Shown: positions 10,805-20,314 of the stretch, one piece after another
Numbering within the stretch: the first letter of the stretch is position 1
How the letters are laid out: the number at the start of each line of letters is the position of its first letter
Source of the DNA: an uncultured Bacteroidia bacterium
GTDB lineage: Bacteria > Bacteroidota > Bacteroidia > Bacteroidales > UBA932
NCBI GenBank assembly: GCA_902779765.1
Contig: CACZCQ010000012.1
Span: 1 to 52,388 of the forward strand
Reading direction: 5' to 3'
Length of the DNA stretch: 52,388 nucleotides
Notes under the pieces: model-generated
Told to the model about the DNA's origin: nothing
Seen by the model: only the letters and a program-made list of their open reading frames with translations
Database searches by the model: none
Position numbers and translations under genes: made by a program

Positions 10805-11929
10805 TTGGATATCCTTCGCAATTTTCTTGCCGTACTGTCGGCGACAGTCCTGTGCACGGTGGCTTTTACGGCCTTCGGGCAGGGAGCGTCTCCCATCAGG
10901 CTGTCGACCGTGGTCATCGACCCCGGGCACGGCGGGAAGGATGCCGGTTGTATAAGTCCTGACAGGAAGACCATGGAGAAGACCGTCGTCCTGGACATAG
11001 CGACGAGGCTGGCCGAAAAGATACGCACCGGATATCCGGACGTGAAGGTCATCATGACGAGGAGCGACGACCATTTCGTCGAGCTTCAGGGGAGGGCGGA
11101 CATAGCCAACCGCAACAAGGCCAACCTGTTCATCTCCATCCACGTGAATTCCGTCGAAGGGAAGCGCAGCGGTCCGAACGGCTATTCGGTCCACATCCTC
11201 GGCCAGTATACGAGCAAGAACCGTGACCTGTATGCGGGAAACATGGATGTCGTACGTCGTGAGAATGCCGTTATCACGATGGAGGACGACTATTCCACGA
11301 AGTATGAGGGCTTCAATCCAAACGACCCGGAGTCTTACATATTCATGAACCTGATGCAGAACGCCTTCCTGGAGCAGAGTTTCAAGTTTGCCCAGCATGT
11401 CGACCGTGAGATGAAAGGCGGGGCCATCCATAACAGCCGCGGCATTTCCCAGGATCCGTTCTATGTCCTTTGGAGGACTGCGATGCCGGCCGTCCTGGTG
11501 GAATGCGGATTCATGTCCAATCCCACGGACCGCGAGGCCCTGGTCTCGAACAAGGGTAAGGAAAGGATAGCGTCCGACCTGTACGACGCCTTCCGTAATT
11601 ATAAGAAGGAATATGACGGGGTCGAAAGCCCCGCAAACCCTCCGGCAAAACAGGAGCCAGCCCCGGTTGTCAGCGCTGAGACCGTTGACAGCACGGCAAC
11701 CTTCTACGCCACCCAGATCCTGGTCAGTTCGAAGGAAATGCCTTCGGGCGATCCGTTCTTCAAAGGCAACGAATTCAAGGTCTACCAAGCTGGCAAATTG
11801 TTCAAGTATATTGTCGGTTGGTCGACCGACCTGGAGGAGGCAAAAAAGAACCACGGACTGTTGAAAAAATCCTTCCCGGATTCGTTCCTCGTGAAAGTTG
11901 AAAACGGGGTCTTTTCCAGGGTCAATTGA
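10805..11929 (+). CDS. N-acetylmuramoyl-L-alanine amidase (Amidase_3) with SPOR-like C-terminus
   Basis: The enzyme cleaves the amide bond between N-acetylmuramic acid and the peptide stem of peptidoglycan, typically during daughter-cell separation. The frame is open from a TTG at 10778, but that codon lies in the -7 box, so the TTG at 10805 (MDILRNFLAVLSATVL) is preferred, giving 374 aa with a signal peptide ending near FGQG. The zinc amidase motifs are visible: VVIDPGHGGKDAG, ISIHVN and VECGFMSN. A Pro-rich linker leads to a C-terminal region of about 75 residues (FYATQILVSS...) that resembles a SPOR domain, which in known proteins binds denuded septal glycan. A terminator follows at 12014-12037. 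Confidence 0.9.
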   Translation: MDILRNFLAVLSATVLCTVAFTAFGQGASPIRLSTVVIDPGHGGKDAGCISPDRKTMEKTVVLDIATRLAEKIRTGYPDVKVIMTRSDDHFVELQGRADIANRNKANLFISIHVNSVEGKRSGPNGYSVHILGQYTSKNRDLYAGNMDVVRRENAVITMEDDYSTKYEGFNPNDPESYIFMNLMQNAFLEQSFKFAQHVDREMKGGAIHNSRGISQDPFYVLWRTAMPAVLVECGFMSNPTDREALVSNKGKERIASDLYDAFRNYKKEYDGVESPANPPAKQEPAPVVSAETVDSTATFYATQILVSSKEMPSGDPFFKGNEFKVYQAGKLFKYIVGWSTDLEEAKKNHGLLKKSFPDSFLVKVENGVFSRVN

Positions 11930-12013
11930 AGGCACTTTTAGAAGTAGTTCATTATCCGAAACTTACAAAAGGGGCTATTGGGGAAATAATTGATATTCAG
12001 ATAATTGAGGAAA

Positions 12014-12037
12014 CGGGGGAGATTCCCCCGCTTTTTT
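12014..12037 (+). terminator. Intrinsic terminator after the amidase gene
   Basis: CGGGGGA (12014-12020), a 3-nt loop, TCCCCCG (12024-12030), then C and six T residues (12032-12037). The stem is perfect and GC-rich. It lies about 85 nt after the amidase stop and separates that gene from dnaA. Confidence 0.8.
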
Positions 12038-12082
12038 ATTATAGCGAAAATAAAATTCAAAAACAATAATAAAAAAAGTTTT

Positions 12083-12108
12083 TTGTAATTTATTTTTCCC
12101 CAATTTTG
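12083..12108 (+). promoter_or_regulatory. Possible dnaA promoter
   Basis: CAATTTTG (12101-12108) differs from TAnnTTTG in one base, and TTG at 12083-12085 lies 15 nt upstream, shorter than usual. The leader would be about 50 nt. I saw no cluster of DnaA boxes (TTATCCACA type) in this gap. Confidence 0.3.
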
Positions 12109-12164
12109 CAACAACAAAGCAAGAGGAAAACCACTCCCTCGAACTTCCTTGTAAATAACGATTG

Positions 12165-13589
12165 ATGGCTGAACAGGAAAGACATATTTCCGTATGGAAC
12201 GAGTGTCTCCGGATCTTCGAACAGAACGTGGATCCGAAGCAGTTCGCCGTTTGGTTCAAGACCATCGTTCCGGTCTCCCTTGAGGGGTCGACCCTTACCC
12301 TGGAAGTTCCTACCGATTTCTTCAGGAGCTACCTTGAGGATGCGTATCTTTCGATCATCAAGAAGACACTCCGAAGGGTTATCGGGCCGGATGCCAAACT
12401 TCTATACCGGATCCATCCCGTACAGAGTGAGAATCCCATGGTTTTCACGGCTTCCCACGGTAATGTTCCTGAGAACAAGCCTGTGATGATAAACACCTTC
12501 CAGGCTTCCAGCAATCCGGGACCGTTCGTCTTCCCTGGTCTGACCAAGGTGAAGATCAACCCAAGGCTCAATCCTGCATACTGCTTCGACAACCTGGTCA
12601 AGGGTGAGTGCAACAAGATGGGCATCAATGCAGGAATGAGCATTTCCGGGAAGCCGGGCAAGACTCCTTTCAACCCTCTGTTCGTATTCGGAGGCCCCGG
12701 ACTGGGCAAGACCCACTTGGCACAGGCCATCGGTATCGAGATCCACGACATTTACCCCGACCTCATAGTACTGTACGTTACGGGCAATGAGTTCAAGACC
12801 CAGTACATGAATGCGATCCATCAGAACAAACTGGCGGATTTCATGGCCTATTACATGAGGATAGACGTACTGGTGGTGGATGACATCCAGGAATTGATAG
12901 GACCTGCTTCGCAGAACGCCTTCTTCAACATATTCAATTATCTGCACCAGTCCGGAAAACAGTTGGTGTTCACATCCGACCGTGCTCCCGTAGACCTCAT
13001 GAACTTCGAAGAGAGACTGCTTTCCAGGTTCAAGTGGGGGTTGTCCGTCGAGCTTTCCAAGCCGGATCACGATACCAGACTGGCCATGCTCAAGGCAAGG
13101 TGCGTACGCGAAGGCGTGACCGTACCTGATGATGTCCTGGAGCTTCTTGCGACCAAGATCAGGTCCAATTTCCGCGAACTTGAGGGTGCCCTTATCTCCC
13201 TGCTCGCCAGCGCGACCCTGTGCCATGAGGAAATCACCCGCGAACTTGCCGAGAGGGTGACCTGCAACATCGTCTCCGAAGAACAGAACGAAGTCACAAT
13301 CGACAAGGTCCAGGAAGTCGTCTGTGAGTATTTCAACATCACCCGGGAGACGCTCCTTTCGAAGTCCAGGAAGAGGCAGATCGTCCAGGCCAGGCAGATA
13401 GCGATGTACATGAGCCGCAACCTGATAGGCGGTTGCTCGCTGTCTACGATTGGTATGGAACTTGGAGGAAAAGACCACGCTACGGTGCTTCACGCTTGCA
13501 ATACTGTGTCGGACCTCATGTCCACTGACAAGTTGTTCAGGCAGTACGTCTCTGACATAGAAAAGATGCTTGTACCTGTAGCACGCTAA
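12165..13589 (+). CDS. dnaA: Chromosomal replication initiator protein DnaA
   Basis: DnaA binds origin DnaA boxes and opens the duplex to start replication. The 474-residue protein has domain I (1-85, MAEQERHISVWNECLRIF), a short linker, the AAA+ domain with Walker A GGPGLGKT (176-183) and Walker B VLVVDDIQ, and the C-terminal box-binding domain with the DnaA signature (GGKDHATVLHAC). A TTG codon at 12162 precedes the ATG; the ATG at 12165 is taken as the start. The gene is followed after 14 nt by pepD in the same direction. It has none of the dnaN, recF or gyrB neighbours found beside dnaA in many bacteria. Confidence 0.98.
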   Translation: MAEQERHISVWNECLRIFEQNVDPKQFAVWFKTIVPVSLEGSTLTLEVPTDFFRSYLEDAYLSIIKKTLRRVIGPDAKLLYRIHPVQSENPMVFTASHGNVPENKPVMINTFQASSNPGPFVFPGLTKVKINPRLNPAYCFDNLVKGECNKMGINAGMSISGKPGKTPFNPLFVFGGPGLGKTHLAQAIGIEIHDIYPDLIVLYVTGNEFKTQYMNAIHQNKLADFMAYYMRIDVLVVDDIQELIGPASQNAFFNIFNYLHQSGKQLVFTSDRAPVDLMNFEERLLSRFKWGLSVELSKPDHDTRLAMLKARCVREGVTVPDDVLELLATKIRSNFRELEGALISLLASATLCHEEITRELAERVTCNIVSEEQNEVTIDKVQEVVCEYFNITRETLLSKSRKRQIVQARQIAMYMSRNLIGGCSLSTIGMELGGKDHATVLHACNTVSDLMSTDKLFRQYVSDIEKMLVPVAR

Positions 13590-13603
13590 ATACAGGTTTC
13601 ACA

Positions 13604-15028
13604 ATGAATTCATCCACAGTACTTGAAATCTTCAAGGACATTACCCGTATCCCGAGGGAGTCGGGCCACGAAGAGCCTATGACCGCTTTCCTGCAGCAGT
13701 TCGCAAATGAAAGGAATCTGGAATGCAAGACAGACTCAACAGGAAATGTATGCATCATAAAGCCGGCCACACCCGGCAGGGAAGACGTGCCCACCCTGGT
13801 GCTCCAGGGCCATCAGGACATGGTCTGCGAGAAGAGGGGAGGAGTGGTCCATGATTTCCTCAAGGATCCTATCGAATATGTGATAGAGGACGGCTGGATG
13901 ATCGCAAAGGATACCACCCTCGGTGCTGACGACGGAATAGGCGTCGCTGCAATGCTCGCCCTGCTCGAGAGCGACCTGCCGATGGGAAGGATCGAATGTG
14001 TATTCACGATTTCCGAGGAGACCGGCATGGACGGTGCCTTCGGGATGGAACCGGGCTTCTTCACGGGACGCACCCTCATCAATCTTGACTCCGAAGACGA
14101 AGGCCAGATGTTCATCGGCTGTGCTGGAGGCCTCGAGACCTTTGCCACATTCCATTATGAGCACGAGACCCTTAGGGAGGGTTATGCACCGGTACGCCTT
14201 GATATCGGAGGGGCTATCGGAGGCCATAGCGGAGACGACATCAACAAAGGCCGTGTCAATACCATCCAGCAGATGGCCAGGTTCCTGAACTCCGAACTCC
14301 GGTACGGAATGCAGCTGGTAATGATCAAGGGCGGCAACAAACACAATGCGATCGCGAGGGAGTGCGAGGCGATAATCACGGTCCCCGACAGGGAGGCGAC
14401 GATCGCTCGTTTCAAGGCTCTCGGCGATGAGGTCAGGGACGAGTATTTCAAAACCGATCCTGACGTATCTTTCTCCGCTTGCAATTTCCGCTGCACTGAA
14501 AAGCCTGTCGACAGTGATGTGGCTTGCAGGCTTATCCGCGCCTTGTTCGCCTGCCCCCATGGAGTGGAGACGATGAGCCAGGATATCCCTGACCTGGTGG
14601 AGACATCGACCAACCTGGCCGCCGTCAAGATGAGCAGGAAAGGCGAGATCGATATCGTGACCAGCCAGAGAAGTTCGACTGCCTCCGCAAGGAAGATGAT
14701 TGCCGCCAAGGTTGGCGCCTGCTTCCTCCTTGCCGGTGCAACCGTCGAGCACACCTCCGAATATCCCGGATGGAAGCCCAATCTCGACTCGAAGATACTC
14801 AAAGTATGCGTCGAGTCATACAGGAAACTGTTCGGATGCGATCCCGAGGTCAAGGCTATCCACGCCGGGCTGGAATGCGGCCTATTCGGCGAGAAATTCG
14901 GCGACCTCGACATGATTTCCTTCGGACCGACCCTCCGCGGGGTGCACGCTCCGGGAGAGAAACTTGACCTTGCGTCGTTGGACAAGTTTACCGATCATCT
15001 TATCGATGTTGTAACCTCATTCAGATAG
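13604..15028 (+). CDS. pepD: Aminoacyl-histidine dipeptidase PepD (M20C)
   Basis: PepD is a cytoplasmic metallo-dipeptidase that cleaves Xaa-His and a range of other dipeptides. The 474-residue protein shows the M20 metal ligands in order: LQGHQDMV (His and Asp), LGADDGIGVA (bridging Asp) and ISEETGMDGAFG (catalytic Glu and ligand Glu), then GGHSGDDI in the lid-domain region and a C-terminal HAGLECG. Length matches PepD (about 485 aa) rather than shorter M20A enzymes. No signal peptide. It lies 14 nt after dnaA and 3 nt before rpe, so the three are probably co-transcribed. Confidence 0.94.
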   Translation: MNSSTVLEIFKDITRIPRESGHEEPMTAFLQQFANERNLECKTDSTGNVCIIKPATPGREDVPTLVLQGHQDMVCEKRGGVVHDFLKDPIEYVIEDGWMIAKDTTLGADDGIGVAAMLALLESDLPMGRIECVFTISEETGMDGAFGMEPGFFTGRTLINLDSEDEGQMFIGCAGGLETFATFHYEHETLREGYAPVRLDIGGAIGGHSGDDINKGRVNTIQQMARFLNSELRYGMQLVMIKGGNKHNAIARECEAIITVPDREATIARFKALGDEVRDEYFKTDPDVSFSACNFRCTEKPVDSDVACRLIRALFACPHGVETMSQDIPDLVETSTNLAAVKMSRKGEIDIVTSQRSSTASARKMIAAKVGACFLLAGATVEHTSEYPGWKPNLDSKILKVCVESYRKLFGCDPEVKAIHAGLECGLFGEKFGDLDMISFGPTLRGVHAPGEKLDLASLDKFTDHLIDVVTSFR

Positions 15029-15031
15029 AAA

Positions 15032-15685
15032 ATGGTCAAGGTAGCTCCATCGATACTGGCCGCCGATTTCCTTCATCTCGAAGATGATATCCTGATGCTG
15101 AACGGCTCAGCCGACCTCCTTCACTTCGATGTGATGGACGGCAGCCTTGTGCCTAATCTTTCCTTCGGGTTCCCGATCCTTGATGCCGTGGCTCCCATCG
15201 CTACGATTCCTCTTGATGTCCACCTGATGATAATCAACCCCGACAAATACATAGAGAGGTTTGCCCAGGCGGGTGCGTCCTATATCAGTTTCCACCTGGA
15301 AGCCGCTGATGAGGCGGGGAAGGATGTCAAGGAATATGTCGACCTGGCCAAAAGCTGCGGGGTCGAGGCCGGTATCGCTATCGATCCTGACGTACCTGTC
15401 GAGAGGCTTTTCCCCTATATCGAAGACGCCGACTTCTTCCTTGTGATGTCTGTTTTCGCCGGTTTCGGCGGGCAGAAATTCATCGAGGAATCTGTGGACA
15501 GGATAGCAGCATTGCGCGCCGAAATGGACCGGAGGTCGATCGTCAAGGAGATCGAGGTGGACGGGGGAGTCTCGGGAGCGAACGCCGGGAGGCTCATAAA
15601 AGCCGGAGCGACCATGCTGGTAGCCGGAAGTTCGGTTTTCAAAGCGGAAGACCCGGCCCGCGCAATAGCTGAATTAAGAGGTTAG
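15032..15685 (+). CDS. rpe: Ribulose-phosphate 3-epimerase
   Basis: Rpe interconverts ribulose 5-phosphate and xylulose 5-phosphate in the pentose phosphate pathway. The 217-residue TIM barrel begins MVKVAPSILAADF. It carries the metal-ligand and catalytic motifs HFDVMDG, LDVHLMI, MSVFAGFGGQKF and EVDGGVSG, and ends in a phosphate-binding loop (AGSSVFKAED). It starts 3 nt after pepD stops. Its TAG stop is interleaved with the biotin ligase stop on the other strand (TTAG, 15682-15685). Confidence 0.97.
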   Translation: MVKVAPSILAADFLHLEDDILMLNGSADLLHFDVMDGSLVPNLSFGFPILDAVAPIATIPLDVHLMIINPDKYIERFAQAGASYISFHLEAADEAGKDVKEYVDLAKSCGVEAGIAIDPDVPVERLFPYIEDADFFLVMSVFAGFGGQKFIEESVDRIAALRAEMDRRSIVKEIEVDGGVSGANAGRLIKAGATMLVAGSSVFKAEDPARAIAELRG

Positions 15686-16431
15686 ATAATATAACTTATT
15701 TCCTTGAAGGCGAATTCTTTGAGTTCGCCTTTACTGTTTTCAAGACGGAGCAATCCTGACTTGGTTGTGCCCTTGATCCTGCCCTTGAATTCCGAGCCGT
15801 CGGAACACAGCACATAATCGTGGAATACTCCGAGCCGGAAGAGTCTGTTTTCATATGCATTGGCAAGTCCGACGGTCCCCATCTCCTTGCAGAAAGCATC
15901 GGACAGACAATGGCACAGATCCTCGAGTTCGGGTCTGAGTCCATATTCCTTCCCGGAGAGGAGAGTCATCGACGTGGGATTCGCAAGCTGGACCGGGAAA
16001 TCCCTTTGGTTGACGTTGAGACCTATCCCGACGATGCTGTGAGCGATACGGTCACCGTCAAGTACGTTTTCGATCAGCATCCCGCAGATTTTCTTGTTGC
16101 GGACGTATATGTCGTTGGGCCATTTGACTTTCCCTTCTATCCCGCGGGAATCCAGGTACCGGATGACTCCCATTGTGGCAGCCCTTGTGATATCGAACTG
16201 GTCCGCAGCCTTCATCTCAGGAAGTCCTCCAGCGCCGAACTTCAGCAGCATTGAGAAAGTGAGGTTCATCCCCCTGTCGGCCAGCCAGGTATTGCCACGC
16301 TGACCACGTCCTGCCGTCTGGGAGAGGGCAGCCACCACTGACAGATTGTCATAGGACGGAATATGCCCCTGAAAGGCGTTCTGCGTGGAATCTATCTCAT
16401 CTACCCAACGAATATCCAGCTCTTCTGCCAT
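15682..16431 (-). CDS. birA: Biotin--[acetyl-CoA-carboxylase] ligase, monofunctional
   Basis: The enzyme attaches biotin to carboxylase carrier domains through biotinyl-AMP. The 249-residue protein contains the catalytic-domain motifs EIDSTQNAF, GRGQRGNTW (the GRGRRGR-like biotinyl-AMP loop) and VKWPNDIYV with the conserved Lys, plus the C-terminal SH3-like domain (about 195-249). It has no N-terminal winged helix, so it should not act as the DNA-binding repressor that E. coli BirA is. It is divergent from rsfS and overlaps the rpe stop by 4 nt. Confidence 0.94.
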   Translation of the reverse strand: MAEELDIRWVDEIDSTQNAFQGHIPSYDNLSVVAALSQTAGRGQRGNTWLADRGMNLTFSMLLKFGAGGLPEMKAADQFDITRAATMGVIRYLDSRGIEGKVKWPNDIYVRNKKICGMLIENVLDGDRIAHSIVGIGLNVNQRDFPVQLANPTSMTLLSGKEYGLRPELEDLCHCLSDAFCKEMGTVGLANAYENRLFRLGVFHDYVLCSDGSEFKGRIKGTTKSGLLRLENSKGELKEFAFKEISYII

Positions 16432-16457
16432 TGGCTCGGAAATTGACTATTTTTAAC

Positions 16458-16465
16458 TATATTTG
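16458..16465 (+). promoter_or_regulatory. -7 box of the rsfS-ftsH-cdsA-psd operon
   Basis: TATATTTG is a full match to TAnnTTTG. The nearest upstream TTG (16431-16433) is 24 nt away, longer than ideal. The predicted start near 16471 gives a leader of about 32 nt. Confidence 0.45.
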
Positions 16466-16502
16466 TAAATTCTGAGTGCAAAAATAACAAAGAATATCAA
16501 AT

Positions 16503-16883
16503 ATGATTACACACGATCTGAGAGTCATGGCGGACGCTATGTTGGACAAGAAAGCGCAGAATGTCGTCGGGATAGACCTGAGGACCCTCGGCACGGCCAT
16601 CACGGACTTCTTCATGGTCTGCAATGCTGATTCTACGACCAATGTCAATGCCATAGCCGACAATGTCATCGATAAGATGCGTGAACTCGGACGGAAGCCT
16701 CTCCGTACCCAGGGCATGGAAAACAATTTCTGGATCATCCTGGACTACGGTGACATCGTGGCGCATATATTCCTCACCGAGTACAGGCAGTTCTACAGGC
16801 TGGAGGATCTGTGGGCCGATGCTCCGCAGAAGGAGTACAAGGACAGGCCGAAATCTAAAAAGACTAAGAAAGATGCCGAATAA
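16503..16883 (+). CDS. rsfS: Ribosomal silencing factor RsfS
   Basis: RsfS binds ribosomal protein L14 and blocks subunit joining when nutrients are scarce. The 126-residue protein covers the whole RsfS/DUF143 fold: KKAQNVVGIDLRTLGTAITDFFMVCNADS, then the motif ENNFWIILDYGDIVAHIFLTEYRQFYRLEDLWAD (read here in two overlapping halves, each shorter than 20 in the key part: WIILDYGDIVAHIF and YRLEDLWADA). A Lys-rich tail follows. Its last 11 nt overlap the start of ftsH in another frame, which suggests translational coupling. Confidence 0.95.
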   Translation: MITHDLRVMADAMLDKKAQNVVGIDLRTLGTAITDFFMVCNADSTTNVNAIADNVIDKMRELGRKPLRTQGMENNFWIILDYGDIVAHIFLTEYRQFYRLEDLWADAPQKEYKDRPKSKKTKKDAE

Positions 16884-18813
16884 CCAGAACGATCCGAAAA
16901 GAAAGGTATACCGGGTCAAATTCAATTTTTCATGGCTCTACCTTATCCTCGTAATGGGGATAGGCTGGCTGCTTCTGAACAACTCCGGGGCAAACCCGCA
17001 GAAGATCGAGTGGGCGGAAGTCAAGGAGATGTTCCAGGAAGGCGATATCAAGGAAATCACCTTCGTCAGGAACAATTTCAAGGGCGACATAACCGTACGT
17101 CCCGACCGGCTTGCGAAGTATGCCGACAAATTCGGAGGAAAGGTTCCGACCAGTTCCCCTCACTTCATCTTCCTGGTTTCCGACAAGTTCGATGCCGAGA
17201 AGGAGTTCGGCGAGCTGAACCAGGCCCTTCCCGTGGGTGAGCAGGTCAAGATCATCGTCGAGAATGAAAGCCGCGCTTGGGCTGATATCCTGGAATGGCT
17301 GATATTCCCCATACTGCTCATACTCATGTGGGTATGGATGTTCAGGGGATTCAACAAGAACATGGGAGCCGGCCCCGGCGGTGCAGGCGGAGGCATATTC
17401 AATGTCGGCAAATCCACAGGCAAGCTTGCCGACAAGGAGAAGGTCAATGTCACTTTCAAGGATGTCGCAGGCCTTTATGGGGCGAAGGATGAAGTCATGG
17501 AAATCGTCGATTTCCTGAAGAATCCCCAAAAGTATACCTCCCTCGGCGGTAAGATTCCCAAGGGCGCCCTTCTGGTAGGCCCTCCCGGAACCGGAAAGAC
17601 TCTCCTCGCCAAGGCGGTTGCCGGTGAGGCCAACGTTCCGTTCTTCTCGATATCAGGTTCTGACTTCGTGGAGATGTTCGTCGGTGTCGGTGCTTCCAGG
17701 GTCCGTGACCTCTTCCGTCAGGCCAAGGAGAAGGCTCCGTGCATCGTATTCATCGACGAGATCGATGCCGTAGGCCGTGCCAGGGGCAAGAACGTCGGTT
17801 TCTCTTCCAACGACGAACGCGAGAATACCCTGAACCAGCTGCTTACCGAGATGGATGGTTTCGACACCAATTCCGGTGTTATCATCCTGGCGGCGACAAA
17901 CCGCGCCGACATACTCGACAAGGCCCTGATGCGTGCAGGACGCTTCGACCGTCAGATCCATGTCGAACTTCCTGAGCTGAAGGAGAGGGAGGAGATATTC
18001 CTCGTCCATATGCGAGGCCTGAAGATCTCGAAGGATTTCGACGTGAGTTTCATGGCCCAGCATACTCCCGGATTCTCCGGGGCAGATATTGCGAACGTCT
18101 GCAACGAGGCGGCCCTTACCGCAGCCCGCAAGGGTAAGGAAGAGATCGACCGTCAGGACTTCCTCGATGCCGTAGACAGGATTATTGGCGGATTGGAGCG
18201 CAAGAGTTCCATCCTCACTCCCGAGGAGAAGAGGACGACCGCATATCACGAGGCCGGACATGCCACTGTCGGTTGGCTCCTGCCATATTCCGACCCGGTC
18301 TTCAAGGTCAGCCTTATTCCGAGGGGAGACGCCCTTGGCCTGACATGGTACCTGCCTGATGAGAGGAAGATCCTCTCCAAGTCATACCTGATGGACCAGA
18401 TGTGTGCCCTGATCGGAGGAAGGGTTGCCGAGGAGATAATCAACGGCGAGCCGGCTACCGGAGCATTGAACGATCTAGAGAGACTGACCAGGATCGCATA
18501 CAACATGGTCCAGTTCTATGGCATGAGCGACAAGGTAGGAGAGCTTTCGTTCTATGACTCTACGGGAGCCAGGGGATATGACCTCACCAAGCCATACAGT
18601 GAGAAGACAGCCGAACTGATGGACCAGGAAGTTAAGGATCTCGTGGCTGAAGTCCATGAGAGGACCAAGAAGATACTCATTGACAACCAGGAAGGTTTCG
18701 TGACGATGGCCAAGCTTCTCCTTGAGAAGGAAGTCATCTTCGCCGAAGACATCGAAAAGATTCTCGGCCCTAAGGTGAAGCCTGCCGCAACCATCCAGAC
18801 TGCTGATGAATAA
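16873..18813 (+). CDS. ftsH: ATP-dependent zinc metalloprotease FtsH
   Basis: FtsH is the membrane-anchored AAA+ protease that degrades misfolded membrane proteins and regulators. The frame is open from 16663, but the ATG at 16873 ([19 protein letters not shown]) gives the family N-terminus, 646 aa; the extra upstream sequence is rsfS read in another frame. Membrane segments lie at about 20-36 and 140-157 around a periplasmic domain. A Gly-rich linker follows (164-174). Then come Walker A GPPGTGKT (236-243), Walker B FIDEID (293-298), the second-region-of-homology Arg residues (RAGRFDRQ) and zinc motif HEAGH (459-463). It overlaps rsfS by 11 nt and cdsA by 8 nt. Confidence 0.98.
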   Translation: MPNNQNDPKRKVYRVKFNFSWLYLILVMGIGWLLLNNSGANPQKIEWAEVKEMFQEGDIKEITFVRNNFKGDITVRPDRLAKYADKFGGKVPTSSPHFIFLVSDKFDAEKEFGELNQALPVGEQVKIIVENESRAWADILEWLIFPILLILMWVWMFRGFNKNMGAGPGGAGGGIFNVGKSTGKLADKEKVNVTFKDVAGLYGAKDEVMEIVDFLKNPQKYTSLGGKIPKGALLVGPPGTGKTLLAKAVAGEANVPFFSISGSDFVEMFVGVGASRVRDLFRQAKEKAPCIVFIDEIDAVGRARGKNVGFSSNDERENTLNQLLTEMDGFDTNSGVIILAATNRADILDKALMRAGRFDRQIHVELPELKEREEIFLVHMRGLKISKDFDVSFMAQHTPGFSGADIANVCNEAALTAARKGKEEIDRQDFLDAVDRIIGGLERKSSILTPEEKRTTAYHEAGHATVGWLLPYSDPVFKVSLIPRGDALGLTWYLPDERKILSKSYLMDQMCALIGGRVAEEIINGEPATGALNDLERLTRIAYNMVQFYGMSDKVGELSFYDSTGARGYDLTKPYSEKTAELMDQEVKDLVAEVHERTKKILIDNQEGFVTMAKLLLEKEVIFAEDIEKILGPKVKPAATIQTADE

Positions 18814-19636
18814 CGTTGCCACAAGGACCGTTTCAGGGATAGCCTTCATCATCGTGATGCTGGCTTGCCTGATGTTCAACAAATACCTGTTCGCCGGGCT
18901 GATGGTGTTCATCATGTCCGTGATGCTTCTGGAGTTCTACAACATCACGATGGGCCACAGCTACACTTTCTCCAAAGTGCTGGCCATAATCGCAGGGGTT
19001 TTCCTCTTCGGAATCATGTTCGCCGCATCGTCATACCATATCCCGATGCGCCTGATTGCCCTGGCGATGATCCCGGTCTTCATCGTGATGATCAACTCCC
19101 TGTATGTCAAGGATAAGGAAGAATACGGCAAGTTCTCGAATATCTATACCGGCCTGCTGTATATCGCCATCCCCATAGCCCTGGGCAACGTGATCGCATT
19201 CGACAAGGCGGGCAATTTCAGCGGCAATCTCCTGCTTTGCTTCTTCATCATTATCTGGTGCTCGGATGTAGGCGCATTCGCTTTCGGCATCTCGATGGGC
19301 AAGAAGTTCCCAAAGAAGCTTTTCCCCACGGTCTCGCCCAAGAAAACGTGGATCGGATTCATCGGCGGCCTCGTAGCCTCCGTCCTTGCCGCCTTCATCC
19401 TGTATGAAGTCGGCCTTCTCCGTTTCCCTCTGATTCACTCGCTTATCCTGGCAGTCATAATGTCGGTTGCCGGCGTATATGGGGATCTCTTCGAATCCCA
19501 GTGGAAGAGGGTTTACGGGGTCAAGGACTCCGGCAACATAATCCCCGGCCATGGCGGACTTCTCGACAGGTTTGACAGCACCCTCATGGCAATGCCCTTC
19601 GGTGCCATCTATCTTGCTATCTTCGACCTCTTGTAA
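18806..19636 (+). CDS. cdsA: Phosphatidate cytidylyltransferase
   Basis: CdsA makes CDP-diacylglycerol from phosphatidic acid and CTP, the branch point for phosphatidylserine/ethanolamine and phosphatidylglycerol. The 276-residue protein has about seven to eight hydrophobic segments. It carries the complete C-terminal signature: SQWKRVYGVKDSG followed by IIPGHGGLLDRFDS, containing the metal-binding Asp residues. The start overlaps the end of ftsH by 8 nt. With psd 12 nt downstream it forms a phospholipid-synthesis pair; no phosphatidylserine synthase gene is visible in the window. Confidence 0.96.
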   Translation: MNNVATRTVSGIAFIIVMLACLMFNKYLFAGLMVFIMSVMLLEFYNITMGHSYTFSKVLAIIAGVFLFGIMFAASSYHIPMRLIALAMIPVFIVMINSLYVKDKEEYGKFSNIYTGLLYIAIPIALGNVIAFDKAGNFSGNLLLCFFIIIWCSDVGAFAFGISMGKKFPKKLFPTVSPKKTWIGFIGGLVASVLAAFILYEVGLLRFPLIHSLILAVIMSVAGVYGDLFESQWKRVYGVKDSGNIIPGHGGLLDRFDSTLMAMPFGAIYLAIFDLL

Positions 19637-19648
19637 AATGCCTCTTTC

Positions 19649-20314
19649 ATGAAAATGATAAAGATCGACAAAGACTCGCACGGAACCATAGCCAAGGCTT
19701 GGGGTATCATAGCCGTTTTGGCTGCATTGACGATCTTGCTGATACATAACGCCTGGGTATATGTTCCAATCCTGTTGTTCCTGGCGGCGTTCGCCTTTTT
19801 CGTTTTCTGGTTCCACCGTATCCCGGACAGGGAGATCGGACCAGGCGATGACCGCACAGTGACATCCGTGGCGGACGGCAAGGTGGTCATAGTCGAAGAA
19901 GCCTATGAACCCGAGTACTTCAAGGGTGACTGCATTCAGATTTCCATCTATATGGATTTCTTCGACGTACACGCCAATTTCTGGCCGGTGGATGGCCAGA
20001 TATCATATTACAGGTACCATCCCGGAAAATACCTGCTCGCCTTCCTTCCTAAGGCTTCTGAAAAGAATGAACATTCCTCCACGGCTATCCGCAATCCCCA
20101 TGGAGAGATTTTCTTCAAGCAGATTGCCGGAACGTTCGCAAGGCGTATAGTCTGTTATTCCGAAGAAGGGATGGATGTCAAGAGGGGAGAGCAGTGCGGA
20201 ATCATCAAGTTCGGTTCCAGGATCGATATTTACCTGCCTCTTGACGCTGAAATCCTGGTCAAGGAGGGAGATTATACCAAGGGACGCCAGACACCGTTGG
20301 CAAGGCTCAGATAG
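19649..20314 (+). CDS. psd: Phosphatidylserine decarboxylase, short form
   Basis: Psd converts phosphatidylserine to phosphatidylethanolamine using a pyruvoyl group formed by self-cleavage. The 221-residue protein is of the short Psd type. It has two N-terminal hydrophobic segments (about 19-54), the RIPDREI region, and MDFFDVHANFWPVDG with its conserved His. Near the C-terminus the self-cleavage motif is present as FGSR (G189-S190), so cleavage would leave a pyruvoyl chain of about 30 residues. It lies 12 nt after cdsA. The last 8 nt overlap the 3' end of ispG on the other strand, with no terminator between. Confidence 0.93.
   Translation: MKMIKIDKDSHGTIAKAWGIIAVLAALTILLIHNAWVYVPILLFLAAFAFFVFWFHRIPDREIGPGDDRTVTSVADGKVVIVEEAYEPEYFKGDCIQISIYMDFFDVHANFWPVDGQISYYRYHPGKYLLAFLPKASEKNEHSSTAIRNPHGEIFFKQIAGTFARRIVCYSEEGMDVKRGEQCGIIKFGSRIDIYLPLDAEILVKEGDYTKGRQTPLARLR

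Noticed and set aside
10784-11935. 383-codon open frame on the minus strand opposite the amidase gene
   Set aside because: It is a reverse-frame shadow of a complete amidase with all zinc motifs, and its predicted protein shows no domain or signal.
11930-12164. oriC next to dnaA
   Set aside because: The gap contains a terminator and an AT-rich stretch but no cluster of DnaA boxes that I could find, and dnaA lacks its usual replication-gene neighbours.
16663-16872. N-terminal extension of ftsH
   Set aside because: It reads rsfS in another frame and is Ser/Arg-rich; FtsH proteins begin just before the first membrane segment, matching the ATG at 16873.
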